DNA from: Pelecanus crispus
Lineage: Eukaryota; Chordata; Aves; Pelecaniformes; Pelecanidae
Direction: 5' to 3'
Assembly (NCBI RefSeq): GCF_030463565.1
Contig: NC_134659.1
Span: 7,510,511 to 7,574,510, forward strand
DNA: 64,000 nucleotides
Numbering within the stretch: the stretch's first letter is position 1; every line of letters begins with the position of its first letter. The notes under the pieces were generated by a model that saw nothing but the letters and a program-made list of their open reading frames with translations, was not told the DNA's origin and did no database searches. Below are positions 1 through 20,454 of this stretch, piece by piece. A program made the position numbers and the translations under genes.

Positions 1-727
1 CTGAGGGGGTGCCCCCCAACCCAACCCCAACCCCAACCCAAGCCTAACTCGGCTCCAAGCCCAAGCCCAACTTCAACCCCAAGCCCAACTCTATTCCAAA
101 CCCAATCCCAACTCCAGGCCCAACCCCAAGCTCAACTCCAAGCCCAAGCCCAAGCCCAAACCCAAATAACTCCAAGCCCAACACAACTCTAATCCCAATC
201 TCAATCTCAAATAACTCCAAGCCCAAACCCAACCCAACTCCAGTCCCAAGCCCAAATAACTCCAGTCCCAAGCCCAAACCCAAACCCAATCCCAATCCCA
301 ACTCCAAGCCCAAGCCCAAACCCAAATAACTCCAAGCCCAAACCCAATCCCAACCCCAAGCCCAAGCCCAAACCCAAATAACTCCAAGCCCAAACCCAAT
401 CCCAACCCCAAATAACTCCAAGCCCAACACAACTCTAATCCCAATCTCAATCCCAAATAACTCCAAGCCCAAACCCAACTCCAGTCCCAAGCCCAAATAA
501 CCCCAGTCCCAAACCCAAATAACCCCAGTCCCAAGACCAATCCCAAATAACTCCAAGCCCAAGCCCAAATAACTCCAAGCCCAAGCCCAAATAACTCCAA
601 ACCCAAGCCCAAATAACTCCAAACCCAAGCCCAACTCCAATCCCAATCCCAACTCCAAGCCCAACCCCAAGCCCAAACCCAATCCCAACCCCAAATAACT
701 CCAAGCCCAAGCCCAACGCCAAGCCCA
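1..727. repeat. CCCAAG-type hexamer minisatellite in GST intron 4
   Basis: A near-continuous array of CCCAAG/CCCAAA hexamers broken by a recurring AATAACTCC spacer. The minus strand, which is the coding strand of the surrounding GST gene, reads TTGGGC/TTTGGG, so it is G-rich in regular triplets like telomeric DNA but is not TTAGGG. It lies in the intron after exon 4 of the partial mu-class GST and continues past the left edge. The reading frames through it ([10 protein letters not shown]-like) come only from the repeat. Confidence 0.9.
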
Positions 728-740
728 CCCCAGCACTCAC

Positions 741-2674
741 ACATCTTGTGCTTGCGAGCGATGTAGCGCATGATAGCATTGCTCTGCGTCAGCTTGGTGG
801 TGCCATCGATGAAGTAAGGGAGCTGGAGGGGACATCAAGGCATGGGGCCACCTGGGCATGGGGCCACGGGGCACCCCCACCATAATCACCCCCCAGCTCG
901 AGACCACCTACATTGGGGAAGTCCAGCCCCAGCTTCTCCTTCTCGTTGATCCACTGGCTCTTGTCGTAGTCGGGAGCTGGAAGGAGGGAGGGGGGGCGTG
1001 TTGGGTGACAGCAGGTGACACCCCCCCCCAAAAACCCAGAGAGCTTGAGGGTGGCGTGGGCCCCCCCCGGCACCCCCCTCACCTTCCCCGCAGCTGTAGA
1101 GCTTGTCCTCGTAGGGCGTCTCGGTGTACTCCAGGAGCAGGCGGATGGCATGGGCGAGCTGGGGGGGGCGGGCAGGGATCAGTGAGCCCCCCCCAAAATT
1201 CCCCCCCAGCCCTGCCATGGGGAAACTGAGGCACAGAGGAGGGCGAGCCACCCACCCCGCAGCACCCCCAGCCACACCCCCCCCCCCCCGCAGGCACGGG
1301 GGGTCCCACCACCCTATTGGGTGCCCCCAAAAGTAACAGGGGCACCCCCAGTCCCCCCCCATGTGCAAGGGGACCCCCGCAGCCCCCACAAAAGATCAAG
1401 GGGACACCTGCAACCCCCCCCACGTGCAAGGGGACCCCTGCAGCCCCCCCCAAGACCAAGGGGACACCCCCTCCAGCCCCCCCAAAAGACCAAAAGGGAC
1501 CCCCACAACCCCCCCAAGAACAGGGGACCCCTGCAGCCCCCCCCCGCAAGACCAACGGGACCCCCCCCCAGACCAAGGGGACCCCCGCAGCCCCCCCCCA
1601 GGAGCAGGGGGACCCCCGCAGTCCCCCCCAAAAGACCAAGGGGACCCCCGCAGCCGCCCCCCCAGGAGCAGGGGGACCCCCGCAGTCCCCCCCAAAAGAC
1701 CAAGGGGACCCCCGCAACGCCCCCTACATGCAAGGGGACACCCGCAGCCCCCCCCCAAGAGCAGGGGGACTCCCGCAGGCCCCCCAAAAGACCAAAGGGA
1801 CCCCCTCAACCCACCCCACATGCAAGGGGACCCCCGCAGCCCCCCCCCAAGAGCAGGGGGACTCCTGCAGCCCCCCCAAAAGACCAAAGGGACCCCCTCA
1901 ACCCACCCCACGTGCAACGGGACCCCCGCAGCCCCCCTCCTAAGAGCAGGGGGACCCCCGCAGCCCCCCCAAAAGACCAAGGAGACCCCCACAACCCCCT
2001 CCACGTGCAAGGGGACCCCCGCAGCCCCCACAAAAGATCAAGGGACACCTGCAACCCCCCCCACGTGCAAGGGGACCCCCGCAGCCCCCCCCAAGACCAA
2101 GGGGACACCCCCTCCAGCCCCCCCAAAAGACCAAAAGGGACCCCTGCAACCCCCCCCAAGAACAGGGGACCCCCGCAGCCCCCCCGCAAGACCAAGGGGA
2201 CCCCCGCAGCCCCCCCCCCCCAAGAGCAGGGGGACTCCCGCAGGCCCCCCAAAAGACCAAAGGGACCCCCTCAACCCACCCCACATACAAGGGGACCCCC
2301 GCAGCCCCCCCTCCTAAGAGCAGGGGGACCCCCGCAGCCCCCCCAAAAGACCAAGGGGACCCCCGCAACCCCCTCCACGTGCAAGGGGACCCCCGCAGCC
2401 CCCACAAAAGACCAAGGGGACCCCCGCAATCCCCCCCACGTGCAAGGGGACCCCCGCAGCCCCCCCCAAGAGCAGGGGGACCCCCGCAGCCCCCCCGCAA
2501 GACCAAGGGGACCCCCGCAGCCCCCCCTCCAAGAGCAGGGGGCCCCCTTGCAGAGCGGGGGGGGTTGGGGGGGGTCAGGCCGCTGCACCCCCCGGAGAAG
2601 GCCCCCCCGGGCGGGGGTGCAGCCCCCCCCAGCCCACGCACGCCGCGAATGTCCCAGTAGCCCAAGACCGCCAT
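741..2674 (-). CDS. GSTM: Mu-class glutathione S-transferase, 5' part (exons 1-4)
   Basis: Cytosolic mu-class GST, which conjugates glutathione to electrophiles and works as a dimer. Visible coding exons are 2642-2674, 1083-1158, 912-976 and 741-822, of 33, 76, 65 and 82 bp. The last three equal the standard GSTM exon lengths, and all have GT/AG borders. The start [11 protein letters not shown] carries the catalytic Tyr (residue 6). Exon 2 begins [18 protein letters not shown], exon 3 ends [11 protein letters not shown], and exon 4 has the glutathione-binding TQSNAI and ends ARKHKMC. These 85 codons are nearly the whole N-terminal thioredoxin-like domain. Exons 5-8, the helical domain, must lie left of position 1. 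The start sits in a good Kozak context and matches the family N-terminus. The gene is a tandem paralogue of the complete copy at 4064-8320, on the same strand. Which mammalian or avian GSTM it corresponds to cannot be decided from four exons. Confidence 0.93.
1330..2560. repeat. ~33-bp C/G-rich minisatellite, GST intron 1
   Basis: More than 30 imperfect copies of a unit built from AAAAGACCAAGGGGACCCC, GCAGCCCCCCC and AAGAGCAGGGGGACCCC blocks. They fill intron 1 of the partial GST gene. The unit is about 11 codons long and stop-free on both strands, so it produces long false proteins of the [11 protein letters not shown] type. The G-rich strand is the GST coding strand. Confidence 0.92.
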
Positions 2675-2795
2675 GGCCGCTCGCGCCGACGGCTGGGGGC
2701 CCCCCCTGCGCGTGACGCGCCCCCCCCCGCCCGCGGCTTCGCCCCGCCCCTTCCCCGGGGGCGGGGCTTAATGCGGGGGGGGGTTTAAAGGGACA
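2675..2795 (-). promoter_or_regulatory. Candidate promoter of the partial GST gene
   Basis: Directly upstream of the ATG at 2674 there are GC-box-like stretches (about 2742-2768, CCCCGCCCC and GGGGCGGGG). A TATA-like CTTTAAA on the minus strand lies at 2784-2790, about 110 bp from the start codon. The spacing suits a short 5' UTR. This is inferred from motifs only. Confidence 0.4.
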
Positions 2796-2864
2796 CGGGT
2801 CTGGATGCGGCTGGGGAAGAGGGGTATTCCCTCCTCCCCCCCCCCCGTGGGGTTATGGGGCTCA

Positions 2865-3660
2865 GGGGTCCCCCTTATCCTGGGGGCTCGCGGGTGCCCA
2901 CCCCTTGCACCCCCCAAGCTCCATGGGGGTCCCCCTTATCCTGGGGGCTCGCGGGTGTCCCCCCTTGCACCCCCCAAGCTCCATGGGGGTCCCCCTTAAC
3001 CTGGGGGCTCATGGGTGTCCCCCCTTGCACCCCCCAAGCTACATGGGGGTCCCCCTTATCCTGCGGGCTCATGGGTGCCCCCCCTTGCATCCCCCAAGCT
3101 CCATGGGGGTCCCCCTTATCCTGCGGACTCATGGGTGCCCCCCCAAGCTCCATGGGGGTCCCCCTTATCCTGCGGGCTCATGGGTGCCCCCCCTTGCACT
3201 CCCCCCAAGCTACATGGGGGTCCCCCTTATCCTGCGGGCTCATGGGTGCCCCCCCTTGCACCCCCCAAGCTCCATGGGGGTCCCCCTTATCCTGCGGGCT
3301 CATGGGTGCCCCCCCTTGCATCCCCCAAGCTCCATGGGGGTCCCCCTTATCCTGCGGGCTCATGGGTGTCCCCCCTTGCACTCCCCCCAAGCTCCATGGG
3401 GGTCCCCCTTAACCTGGGGGCTCGCGGGTGTCCCCCCTTGCACCCCCCAAGCTACATGGGGGTTCCCTTTATCCTGCGGGCTCACAGGTGCCCTCTTGCA
3501 CCCCCCCAAGCTCCACGGGGGTCCCCCTTATCCTGGAGGCTCACGGGTGCCCCCCCTTGCATCCCCCCAAGCTCCATGGGGACCCCCCTTATCCTGGGGG
3601 TCACAGGGCCTCCTTTGCACCCCCCAAGCTTCACCTAGCTCCCTTTATCTTGGGGGGTTG
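2865..3660. repeat. 60-bp minisatellite between the two GST genes
   Basis: About 13 copies of a 60-bp unit containing CCCCAAGCTCCATGGGGGTC, CCCCTTATCCTG and GGGCTCATGGGTG, with 1-5 base differences between neighbours. Degenerate copies trail to about 3840. It lies between the 5' end of the partial GST and the 3' end of the complete GST. The unit is 20 codons long, so it gives open frames on both strands that are not genes. Confidence 0.93.
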
Positions 3661-4003
3661 AGTTCTCCCTTGCAGCCCCCCCCAGACTGCATGAGGGTCC
3701 CCCTGGTTTTGGGGAGCACAGGTCCACCACTCTGCGTAGGGACCCCCTTATCCGGGGTCTCATTACCCTGGGGGGGCAGGGGGCCCCATTTGGACCCTGC
3801 AGTCTGCATGGGGGGTCCTCCTTATCCTGGGGGGGGGGACCAGCACCCCTTGGTGCTGGTCCAATAGCCCCTTCCTTGTTACCCCCCTGCAGGAACTGCC
3901 CCCCAAAACTGGGGGGTCCCCATAGCCCCCCGCCTTCCCAGCACCCCGCAGTCCCACAGCAGCTCAATGCACCCCATGCTGGACAGGGGGGCAGCCCCCC
4001 CGG

Positions 4004-4009
4004 TTTATT
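4004..4009 (-). terminator. GSTM2: Poly(A) signal AATAAA of GSTM2-type gene
   Basis: The plus-strand TTTATT reads AATAAA on the minus strand, 55 bp past the stop codon at 4064-4066. It gives a very short 3' UTR, with cleavage expected near 3980-3990. No other signal lies between it and the stop. Confidence 0.75.
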
Positions 4010-4063
4010 CTGCAGGGGAGGGGGCTGGGGGCGAGGCTGGGGGGGGACACACAGGGACCCCCC

Positions 4064-7000
4064 TCACTCCTTGGTGTTGCACCACTGCGCCGTGCGCCAG
4101 AAAATGGGGGTCTTCATGAAGCGCCCCGACTGCATGTAGGAGGAGATCTTCTCCAGAGCCTGCAGAGAGGAGACGGGGTGGGGATGGGGACACCGGGGTG
4201 TCAGGGATGGGGACAGGGACAGGGACACCAGGGTGTCAGGGACGGGGACAGCGGGGTGTCAGGGATGGGGATGGGGACACCAAGGTGTCAGGGATGGGGC
4301 TGGGGACACCGGGGTGTCAGGGATGGGGACAGCGGGGTGTCAGGGATGGGGATGGGGACACAGACAGGGACACTGGGGTGTCAGGGATGGGGATGGGGAC
4401 ACCGGGGTGTCAGGGATGGGGACAGCGGGGTGTCAGGGATGGGGCTGGGGACACCGGGGTGTCAGGGATGGGGACAGGGACAGGGACACCAGGGTGTCAG
4501 GGATGGGGACAGCGGGGTGTCAGGGATGGGGACAGGGACAGCGGGGTGTCGGGGATGGGGACAGCAGGGTGTCAGGGATGGGGCTGGGGACACCGGGGTA
4601 TCAGGGATGGGGCTGGGGACACCAAGGTGTCAGGGATGGGGACAGCGGGGTGTCAGGGATGGGGATGGGGACACAGACAGGGACACTGGGGTGTCAGGGA
4701 TGGGGATGGGGACACCGGGGTGTCAGGGATGGGGACAGCGGGGTGTCAGGGATGGGGATGGGGACACAGACAGGGACACTGGGGTGTCAAGGATGGGGAC
4801 AGGGGCACCAAGGTGTCAGGGATGGGGCTGGGGACAATGAGGTGTCAGGGATGGGGCTGGGGACACCGGGGGTACTGAGGATGGAGCTGGGGACACCAGG
4901 GTGTTGGGGACGGGGATACCAGGGATTCAAGGATGAGGATGGGGACAGGGACACTGGGGTGTGAGGGATGGGGATGGGGACACCAGGGCGTAGGGTATGG
5001 GGCCAGGGGCACCAAGGTGTGAGGAATGGGGCTGGGGACACTGGGGTACTGAGGATGGGGCTGGGGACACCAGGGTGTAGGGGATGGGGACAGGGACACC
5101 AAGGTGTCAGGGATGGGGCTGGGGACAATGAGGTGTCAGGGATGGGGCTGGGGACTGGGGATGGGGATGGGGACACCAGGGTGTAGGGAATGGGGACAGC
5201 AGGGATTCAAGGATGAGGATGGGGACAGGGACACTGGGGTGTCAAGGATGGGGACAGGGACACTGGGGTGTCGGGGATGGGGCTGGGGACAGCAAGGTGT
5301 CAGGGATGGGGACAGGGACACTGGGGTGTCGGGGATGGGGCTGGGGACACTGGGGTGTCAAGGATGGGGACACTGGGGTGTCAAGGATGGGGACAGGGAC
5401 ACAGGTGTTGGGGATGGGGCTGGGGACACTGGGGTGTCAGGGATGGGGACACGCACACCGGGGCGTTGGGGACAGGGTGGGTGACACCGGCTGTCCCCAT
5501 GCGGCCCTGCTCACCTCGAAGCGCTGCAGGAACCGGCCCAGGTTGCCCTGCAGCTCGGGGCACTCGGGGACGAACATGCGGTGCTGGTCCAGCACGTCGT
5601 ACGCCACGAAGTCCACGAAGGTGAGCTTTGGGGGGGGGGGTGTGGGGTGACAGGGGGGGTCAGCCCTCCCCAGGACCCCCCCCAAAACCCCCAGCACCCC
5701 CCACCTACCTTCTCCCCTGCAAACCATGGCCGGGAACCCAGGAACTGCGACAGCTCCCGCAGCTTCCCCGGCAGCTGCTCCAGGTACGCCAGCTTCAGCT
5801 TCGCCTACACCGGGGCGGGGGGGCAGAGCTGGGGTGGGGGCTGCCCCCCCCAAACCCCCCCCAGCACCCAGGGGTGTCACCCCCTGCCTGCAGCCAGGCA
5901 AAGGGTGCACCCCAACGCACCCCCGGTGCTGGCCGTGGCTCGATTCCCCCGTGTCCCCATGTCCCCAGTGGGGTTGGGGACAGGACCCCCCGGGGGGGGA
6001 GGTGTCCGTCCCCCTGTGCCCCCCCATAGGGGTACTCACGAAGTCGGGGTCGTAGCAGAGCCGGGCGAAGCTCATCCTCAAATCCATGATCTGGTTCTCC
6101 AGCACGTCCACGCGGAGCATCTCCTCCTCCGTCTCAGGCCCTGCGGGACAGGCAGACGTCAGCATCCCCCCCACCAGGGACCACCCCCCCTTGGTGCTGG
6201 GCCCCCCCCCTTGATGCTGGGACACCCCCCCCTTGATGCTGGGACACCCCCCCCTTGGTGCTGGGACCCCCCCCTTGGTGCTGGGCTCCCCCTCTTTTGG
6301 TGCTGGGCTCCCCCTCCTTGGTGCTGGGACCCCCCCCGTTGGTGCTGGCCCCCCTCCCTTGGTGCTGGGACCCTCCCCATTTAGTGCTAGGACCTCCCCT
6401 TTATGCTGGGTCCCCTCCTTTGGTGCTGGGATCCCCCCCTTGGTGCTGAGACCCCTCCCCCTTGGTGTTGGGACCCCTCCTTTGGTGCTGGGACCCCCCC
6501 CGTGGTGCTAGGACACCCCCCCCCCTTGCTGCTGGGTCCCCCTTCCTTGCTGCTGGGTCCCCCCACTTTGGTGCTGGGTCCCCCCCCGTTGGTGCTGGGA
6601 CCCCCCCCCGTTGGTGCTGCCCCCCCCCCCCCTTGGTGCTGGGACCCCCTCCTTGGTGCTGGGACACCCCGCGTTGTTGCTGGCCCCCCTGTTGGTGCTG
6701 GGACAACCCCCTTGGTGCTGGGACCCCCCCCCCTTGGTGCTGGGACCCCCCCCCCTTGGTGCTGGGCCCCCCCTTGGTGCTGGGACCCCCTTCCTTGGTG
6801 CTGGCCCCCCCCCCTTGGCGCTGGGACCCCCCCTTGGTGCTGAGACACCCTGCGTTGTTGCTGGCCCCCCCGTTGGTGCTGGGACAACCCCCTTGGTGCT
6901 GGCCCCCCCCCCCCTTGGTGCTGGGACCCCCCCCCTTGGTGCTGGGCCCCCCCCTTGGTGCTGGGCCCCCCCTTGGTGCTGGGACAACCCCTTGGTGCTG

Positions 7001-8320
7001 GGACCCCCTTCCTTGGTGCTGGCCCCCCCCCTTGGTGCTGGGACCCCCCCCTTTGGTCCTGGCCCCCCCCCTTTGGTCCTGGCCCCCCCCCTTGCTGCTG
7101 GGCCCCCCCCCTTGCTGCTGGCCCCCCCTTACTTGCTGCTGGGCCCCCCCTTGGTGCTGGCCCCCCCCTTGGTGCTGGCCCCCCCCCCTTGGTGCTGGGC
7201 CCCCCCTTGATGCTGCCCCCCCCCCCCCCTTGGTGCTGCCCCCCCCCTTGATGCTGCCCCCCCCCTTGGTGCTGCCCCCCCCCCCCCTTGGTGCTGGGCC
7301 CCCCCTTGGTGCTGGGCCCCCCCTTGATGCTGGCCCCCCCCCTTGATGCTGGCCCCCCCCCTTGGTGCTGGGCCCCCCCTTGATGCTGCCCCCCCCCCTT
7401 GGTGCTGGCCCCCCCGCTCACCCAGGCCGTGCTTGCGGGCGAGGTAGCGCAGGATGGCGTTGCTCTGCGTCAGCTTGGTGGGGCCGTCGATGAGATAGGG
7501 CAGCTTTGGGGGGCGGGGGGGGGTGCCATGGGGGGGGGGTGTCAGCCCCACTGCCCCCCAGCCCCCTCCCCACGCCCCCCCCATTCCCCACCCGCCACCT
7601 ACGTTGGGGAAGTCGAGGCCCAGTTTCTCCTTCTCGCTGGTCCAGTCGCTGGGGTCAAAGTCAGGGGCTGGGGGGGGGGGCAGAGAGATTGGGGGGGCTC
7701 CCCCAGACACCCCCCCCCCCACTCATCAGACCCACAGCAAATTCATGGAGGGGGTCAGGGTGCAGGGGGGGGGGTCCCCGCTCCGCCCCAGCAGCACCCA
7801 CATGTGCCCCCCCCCCAGCACCCTCCCTGGGCAGATAAAGGAGGACATTGCGCGGGGCCAAGGTCCAGAGCGGGGGGGGGGCAGAGGTGCCCCCCCAGAC
7901 CTGGCGGGGGGCGGGGGTGGGGGGTGCAAGAGGGCAGGCTGCGCTTTCGCCCACGGCGCCTTTCCGCTCCTTCAGCCGATTTGTGACGCAGCATGAAGCG
8001 GGGTGACGAGAGCCCCCCGGGGGGCGGGGGGGGGGGGCACGCAGAGATTGGGGGGGCCACCCCGCTTGCCCCCCCCTCACCTGGGCCGGGCCGGTACCGC
8101 CGCTCCTGGTAGGGGGTCTCCGTGTACTCCAGCAGCAGGCGGATGGCGTGGGCCAGCTGGGGGGGCACAGCACCCACATTTTGGCACCCACCACCACCCC
8201 CCCTGCGCTCCCCACCCACCCAGGACCCCCCCCACCCACTCACCCCCCCCAGAGAGGCATTGCCACCTCCCCACCTCCACTCACCCCACGGATGTCCCAG
8301 TACCCCAGCGTCACCACCAT
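4064..8320 (-). CDS. GSTM2: Mu-class glutathione S-transferase, complete (220 aa)
   Basis: Cytosolic GST of the mu class. Exons: 8285-8320, 8081-8156, 7603-7667, 7422-7503, 6040-6140, 5709-5804, 5515-5625, 4064-4159. Their lengths (36, 76, 65, 82, 101, 96, 111, 96) follow the GSTM pattern, with GT/AG at every border and no break. The protein starts [12 protein letters not shown] with catalytic Tyr7 and has the mu loop after [18 protein letters not shown] binds glutathione, and the helical domain includes [18 protein letters not shown] and [19 protein letters not shown]. It ends [12 protein letters not shown]. It closely resembles my memory of chicken GSTM2, including the [12 protein letters not shown] start. 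The start is GCCACCATGG, a perfect Kozak. An in-frame upstream ATG at 8429-8431 is open but has no family support. AMPD2 ends only about 310 bp upstream on the same strand. The symbol assumes one-to-one orthology, which is less certain than the family. Confidence 0.95.
4186..5480. repeat. G-rich 23/28-bp minisatellite, GSTM2 intron 7
   Basis: Dozens of copies of GGGGTGTCAGGGATGGGGACA with optional GGGGAT or GGGGCT insertions. They fill nearly the whole intron before the last GSTM2 exon. Here the plus (template) strand is the G-rich one, opposite to the other GST introns. The runs of four G could form quadruplexes. Open frames through it are artefacts. Confidence 0.93.
6185..7412. repeat. ~18-bp CCTTGGTGCTGG minisatellite, GSTM2 intron 4
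   Basis: More than 60 copies of CCCCCTTGGTGCTGGGA and variants (CTTGATGCTG, CTTGCTGCTG), separated by C runs of changing length. They occupy the intron between GSTM2 exons 4 and 5 up to a few bases from the exon 4 donor. The G-rich strand is the coding strand. The C runs make base counts here doubtful in any assembly. Confidence 0.93.
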
Positions 8321-8629
8321 GGTGGCACCCAGCTCCGGCTCTGCGGGGACACGGATGGGGACAGGGACGGAGGGGCTGGCACCCCCCCACCCCCCCAGCA
8401 CCCTCCCCTTTCCCCTCCCCGCTCGCGTCACCGGGCGCAGGCAGGGTGCCAGGGCGTCCCGCCGGCCGCGGGGCCAGCGCGGGGGCTGCCACCCGCGCCC
8501 CCCTCACTTTAGGGACCCCCAAGCCATGGGGAGGGGGGGGACCCCCCTATGGTGGCAGCCTGTGGGGCCACCCTCTTGCTGCCTCAGTTTCCCCCCGCAG
8601 CTGCGATACCTCCCCTGCCGCCACACTTA
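8321..8629 (-). promoter_or_regulatory. Short AMPD2-GSTM2 spacer, presumed GSTM2 promoter
   Basis: This stretch of about 310 bp separates the likely AMPD2 cleavage site from the GSTM2 start codon. It is GC-rich. I see no convincing TATA box close to the start. It must contain the GSTM2 5' UTR and core promoter if the gene is transcribed on its own. Confidence 0.4.
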
Positions 8630-9626
8630 AATATTTTACTTAAATACTTTATTTTTTCATGCTTGCTTGGGTTTTTTTTTTGGTTTTTTTTTTGGTTTTT
8701 TTTTGTAGTCGCCATCACATTTTCCTGGGAGCGGTGGCCACCGGCTCCGGACGGCGGCGGGAGGCAGGACCGGGGTGGGGGGGACGCAGGGACGGGGTAA
8801 TGCCCACCGGGAATGGAGAAGCCCAGTCTGACCCGATCCGGGCCACAAACAGCTCCTGGGAGCATGGGGGACGGGGACACGCGTCACCCCGGCCCCTTGG
8901 CCTTCCTCCCTGCCACGACGAAGAGGATGGAGCACCCTCCACCCCGCCCTGCTCCCTTGCATTACGCCCTGCGGCATCCTCCAGCCAGCACCATCCCCTC
9001 CAGCCAGCACCCCGTGTCCCCTCAGCCACCGGGTCCCCACCGACGCGGTGTCGCAATGGGGGGGTGCAGGGAGCCCCGGCTGGGGTCCCTGGGGCGCTGC
9101 TTGGTCCCCGCGGGGCGAGAAAGCGGACGGAGAGAGGGGCAGGCAATTAAAAAACATCAGGACCTGGGCCCTGCTGCTGGGCTGGGTCCCCCCACAATGT
9201 CCCCACGCCCCGCACCGATGTCCCCCAACCTGGCACCGTGTCCCGAGCCCAGGAGGTGAAGCCGGGACCCCCCCCGGCGGTGCCTGCACCCATGTCACCT
9301 CCCGTAGCCTCGTTGCCCATGCCACCAAGCCCCGAAGGGACCGACCCAGCTGGGAGACACCAGTTTAAAAAAAAAAACCAAACAACAAAAAAAAGACAAA
9401 AAAAACTGAAAAAAACCCCAAGAAACGGAGAGAAACAGCAGACCCCGACCCGCCGCGGTGGCACCAGCGGGGCGCTGGGGACAGCAGCGGGGAGCGTCCC
9501 CTTCCCAGGGCGGGAGGTAGCAGGAGGGGGACGGCAGCGAAGCCCTGGAGGGATGCGGGGTGGTGACAGAGGGGTCCCCGCGGGAGCTGGGGACAAGAGC
9601 CCGTGGCGGGGGCTGGGGGGGGGGAG
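8630..9626 (-). other. AMPD2: AMPD2 3' UTR with poly(A) signal at 8648-8653
   Basis: The plus-strand TTTATT at 8648-8653 reads AATAAA on the minus strand, about 975 bp after the AMPD2 stop. It lies in an AT-rich island (8625-8710) that also has three T10-type runs. A second A-rich patch lies at 9364-9424. No coding exon was found in the stretch. The end point is an estimate from the signal. Confidence 0.6.
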
Positions 9627-19816
<10,190 letters not shown>

Positions 19817-19844
19817 GGCGGCTCCCGGGGCGGCGGCGGCGGCG

Positions 19845-19985
19845 GGGCTGGCGATGGTGGCGATGGGGCTGGCGATGGTGGCGATGGGGCTGGCGATGGG
19901 GCTGGCGATGGGGCTGGCGGTGGGGCTGGCGGTGGTGGCGATGGGGCTGGCGGTGGTGGCGATGGGGCTGGCGATGCTTGCCGGG
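19845..19985. repeat. GGCGATGGGGCT repeat in AMPD2 5' leader
   Basis: About ten copies of GGCTGGCGATGGT/GGGGCT lie just upstream of the AMPD2 ATG, so probably within the 5' UTR or core promoter. The minus strand is rich in CCAGCCCCATCGCCACC. The unit is a multiple of three and stays open. Confidence 0.8.
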
Positions 19986-20454
19986 GCTGGGCGGTGGGGA
20001 CGGCAGCGGGGGGCGGGGGGCGGCGGGGGTCCCCGGGGGGGACTCTTACGGCGGCAGGGCGGCCCGGGCGGGCGATGGCCGCCGCTCCCTCCCCGGGTTG
20101 ATGATTGATGCAGGAAACCCGGGGCTGGACCAAAGTCCCCGGCGGAGCCAGGCCGGAAGCCGGGCTGAGGAAGAGGATGGGGCGGGAGGAGGATGTGGCC
20201 GAGGAGGAGGAGGAGGAAGGTTGTCGGAGCAACCAGCCCTGCTGCGGCGCTGGGGGGGGGGGGGGGGGGCTCCGCCCGGGACGGGTGCTGTGCGCCCCGG
20301 GGATGCGGTGCTGAGCCCCTCCCCCCCCCCCCACCCCGGACAACTGGGTGTCCCCCCCGCCCAGGCAGGCATGGTGCCCAAGAGGGGTGTCAGCCCCCCG
20401 AGGAGGGTGTCGGACCCCTCCAAAATGGCAGCGGCACCGCCAGCAGCTGGGTGC

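Noticed and set aside
1-727. Telomere or interstitial telomere repeat
   Set aside because: The word is CCCAAG/CCCAAA, not CCCTAA, so it is only telomere-like in rhythm.
1321-2715. Long open frame of 464 codons, proline/threonine-rich, plus strand
   Set aside because: It is a 33-bp minisatellite whose unit is a multiple of three and free of stops on both strands. It lies in a GST intron and has no domain or codon bias.
8240-8431. GSTM2 start at 8431 with a 37-residue extension
   Set aside because: The family starts at [12 protein letters not shown], and the ATG at 8320 has a perfect Kozak context. The upstream ATG is noted only as a possibility.
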